Of a stretch of 64,000 nt of DNA, positions 62,348 to 64,000 are shown one piece after another; the stretch's first letter is position 1; each line of letters opens with the position of its first letter. Both the position numbers and the translations under genes were made by a program. The DNA lies in the NCBI RefSeq assembly GCF_000179595.2, contig NZ_JH556658.1:107961-171960 (forward strand). The letters are read 5' to 3'. The stretch comes from Acetivibrio cellulolyticus CD2. Its GTDB lineage: Bacteria; Bacillota; Clostridia; Acetivibrionales; Acetivibrionaceae. The notes beneath the pieces are model-generated. The model worked only from the letters and a program-made list of their open reading frames with translations, was not told the origin of the DNA and made no database searches.

Positions 62348-64000
62348 ATGAGATACTTGTTAAATGAAGATGAGGTTAAAAAGACAGTAGATTTACTCCT
62401 AAACAAATTTGAATTATCTACTAGGTTTTTAAATGATCTGTATGGTCGCAATTTAAAGGATGCAACAAGTGCAGTTTTATCGGAATTAGACTTCAGCGAA
62501 TTGGATAGGAAAGAACTATGCCGTTTGATTGTAATGAGAGAAGGAGTTAACCTGTTGTCTGGAAGTTCAGATGAGAAACGGCAATTAAGAAAAAAGATAT
62601 TGGACAAAATTCCAGATAAAAAAATAATTGAACTTTATTCAAAACATCCTGACAATAATAAAGTTATCACATCACCATCATATATGCGTACACCGTTGGC
62701 TGAAAAGAAGTGGCATTCAGGTAAACGCTGGGCTAAAGATTTTGTTTGTTATTCAGGATTACCTGAAATTCTGGCAGGATTAAGTTTTGATAGGGAAACC
62801 GGCAAAAAGACAATTGAAGTAATAGAACCGAAGAAAAAAGTTCCGGAATTAGTTGAATATCAAGTTGATATTAAAGAGAAACTTTTAAGGATATTAAAAA
62901 ATGAAAGTGTTAAAACAAGATGTATGATTTCTCTACCTACAGGTGGTGGCAAAACCAGAGTTGCTGTTGAAGCTTTTTTGGATTGGATGCAGGCTAGCTT
63001 TGAAGAAAAGAAATATTTGTTATGGATAGCTCAAAGCGAAGAGTTATGTGAGCAGTGCATAAGCTGTATAGAGGCTATGTGGACAAGCAGAGAGTTTATT
63101 TTACCGTTAAGGGTTTATAGATATTTTTCAAAATATGACTTCGATGATGAAGATATTTTGCAGGGCGGAGTAGTAGTTGCAAGCATAAATAAAATTTATC
63201 ATAGAATTAATGCAAAAGATCCTATTATTTCAAATATTCTTTCTAATACCGGTGCCATGATTATTGATGAAGCACACAGAGCTTCAACAACAATGTATGA
63301 TTTGTTATTCAAGGAAGCTAAATATCTGACACAAAACAAACTATTCCCTATCTGCGGATTATCTGCTACACCAGGTAGAAATACAATAATTAATGAAGCT
63401 GAAGTTGGTAAGCTTGTTGAAAGATTTCAGATGAATCTTATACCCCCAATGTTCAGTGAGGATGAAAAATATAAGAATAATCCTTTGGAATATTTCAAGG
63501 AGCATAAATATTTGTCAAAAGTAAATCACACGGTTTACCAATCCAATATAGAGTACCCACTTACAGAAGAAGAATTGAAAGAACTAGAAGAAAAAGGAGA
63601 ATACGCTCCATCACTTCTCAAAACTATAGCTGAAGATACAAAAAGAAATATACTTATACTCAAAAGACTTCTCAGAATAAAAAGAGGAGAACCTACGCTT
63701 GTTTATGCCTGTACAGTAAAACATGCTGTGTTTCTTTCTACAATGATGAATTCCTTTGGCAGAAAAGCAGCAAGTATTGAATCAGATACCAATAAGATGG
63801 AAAGAAGATTGATTATAAATGATTTTACAGAAGGTAAAATTGATTTCCTATTTAACTTTGGAGTTCTAACAACAGGCTTTGATGCACCTAAAACTCGAAA
63901 TATAGTTATTTGCAGGCCAATAAACAGCAACATTCTTTATGAACAGATTGTTGGGAGAGGAATACGTGGTACAAGATTTGGGGGAACCGAAGAATGTGAT
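62348..64000 (+). CDS. DEAD/DEAH SF2 helicase, cut by window edge
   Basis: The frame is open from ATG 62348 (ATGGGGG site) to the right edge, 551 codons, no stop. After a helical N-terminal 150 residues, it carries SF2 motifs: Walker A LPTGGGKTR with K202, motif Ia LWIAQSEEL, motif II IDEAHR with D307, motif III SATPGR, motif V FGVLTTGFDAPKTRNIVI and motif VI QIVGRGIRGT. The pattern is that of ResIII/type I-like helicases. The C-terminus, which might hold a nuclease or another domain, is outside the window. It closes the visible defence operon. Confidence 0.9.
   Translation, partial: MRYLLNEDEVKKTVDLLLNKFELSTRFLNDLYGRNLKDATSAVLSELDFSELDRKELCRLIVMREGVNLLSGSSDEKRQLRKKILDKIPDKKIIELYSKHPDNNKVITSPSYMRTPLAEKKWHSGKRWAKDFVCYSGLPEILAGLSFDRETGKKTIEVIEPKKKVPELVEYQVDIKEKLLRILKNESVKTRCMISLPTGGGKTRVAVEAFLDWMQASFEEKKYLLWIAQSEELCEQCISCIEAMWTSREFILPLRVYRYFSKYDFDDEDILQGGVVVASINKIYHRINAKDPIISNILSNTGAMIIDEAHRASTTMYDLLFKEAKYLTQNKLFPICGLSATPGRNTIINEAEVGKLVERFQMNLIPPMFSEDEKYKNNPLEYFKEHKYLSKVNHTVYQSNIEYPLTEEELKELEEKGEYAPSLLKTIAEDTKRNILILKRLLRIKRGEPTLVYACTVKHAVFLSTMMNSFGRKAASIESDTNKMERRLIINDFTEGKIDFLFNFGVLTTGFDAPKTRNIVICRPINSNILYEQIVGRGIRGTRFGGTEECD

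Noticed and set aside
42290-64000. A BREX locus
   Set aside because: The methyltransferase is PglX-like in style, but there is no PglZ, BrxC, BrxB or Lon-like gene in the visible part; DrmD and DUF1998 point to DISARM.
1-64000. CRISPR arrays or rRNA genes
   Set aside because: No regularly spaced direct repeats of CRISPR length and no rRNA-like sequence were seen.

Overview
The window is AT-rich DNA of a spore-forming member of the Clostridia. The signs are Shine-Dalgarno sequences of the AAGGAGG type, frequent TTG/GTG starts, two CotF-type spore coat genes and a GH5 lipoprotein of the cellulase type; a Ruminiclostridium-like host is a reasonable guess but is not shown. I see no rRNA and no CRISPR array.

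Region 1 (about 1-22,530) is an incomplete prophage. It has a siphovirus late block: SPP1-type portal and minor head protein, scaffold, P22-type coat protein, connectors, major tail protein, frameshifted tail chaperones, tape measure, tail hub and amidase. This is followed by holin-like genes, an excisionase-like gene and a tyrosine integrase that abuts the 3' end of a tRNA-Lys. The large terminase has only its nuclease half, next to a transposase-like zinc-ribbon gene cut by the left edge. No repressor or replication genes are present. Cargo genes sit inside the phage: a GIY-YIG endonuclease, a 4-kb block between coat and connector genes (duplicated lectin-like protein, papain-like protein, and an ATP-grasp protein with its own palindromic promoter and terminator), a PemK/MazF-like toxin next to a strongly promoted tandem-repeat RNA, and a membrane zinc-ribbon protein.

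Region 2 (about 22.5-36.2 kb) is accessory host DNA bounded by an intact tRNA-Leu and, 12 kb away, a 3'-terminal tRNA-Leu fragment. It holds an orphan TerS-like gene, degenerate DNA, a GNAT acetyltransferase behind a leader-peptide attenuator, and a sigma/anti-sigma/membrane-protein operon. That operon runs on into a large polymorphic toxin with a RelA/SpoT-like C-terminal domain, a small putative immunity protein and an HD-domain small alarmone hydrolase. A chemoreceptor and LysM/stalk-domain proteins follow.

Region 3 (about 36.4-42.2 kb) carries spore coat genes, a GH5 lipoprotein, another lipoprotein and an MFS transporter.

Region 4 (42.3 kb to the right edge) is one tightly packed operon and the most striking part. 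It encodes a DrmD-like SNF2 helicase, a DrmMI-like adenine methyltransferase, a reverse transcriptase fused to a nitrilase, and a 2109-residue DEAD helicase/DUF1998/nuclease-like protein. These are followed by a RelE-like/UvrD-type helicase fusion, an unrecognised protein and a DEAH helicase that runs off the window. It looks like a class 1 DISARM chassis rebuilt around an RT-nitrilase of the DRT1 kind, and is the best candidate here for an undescribed composite anti-phage system.
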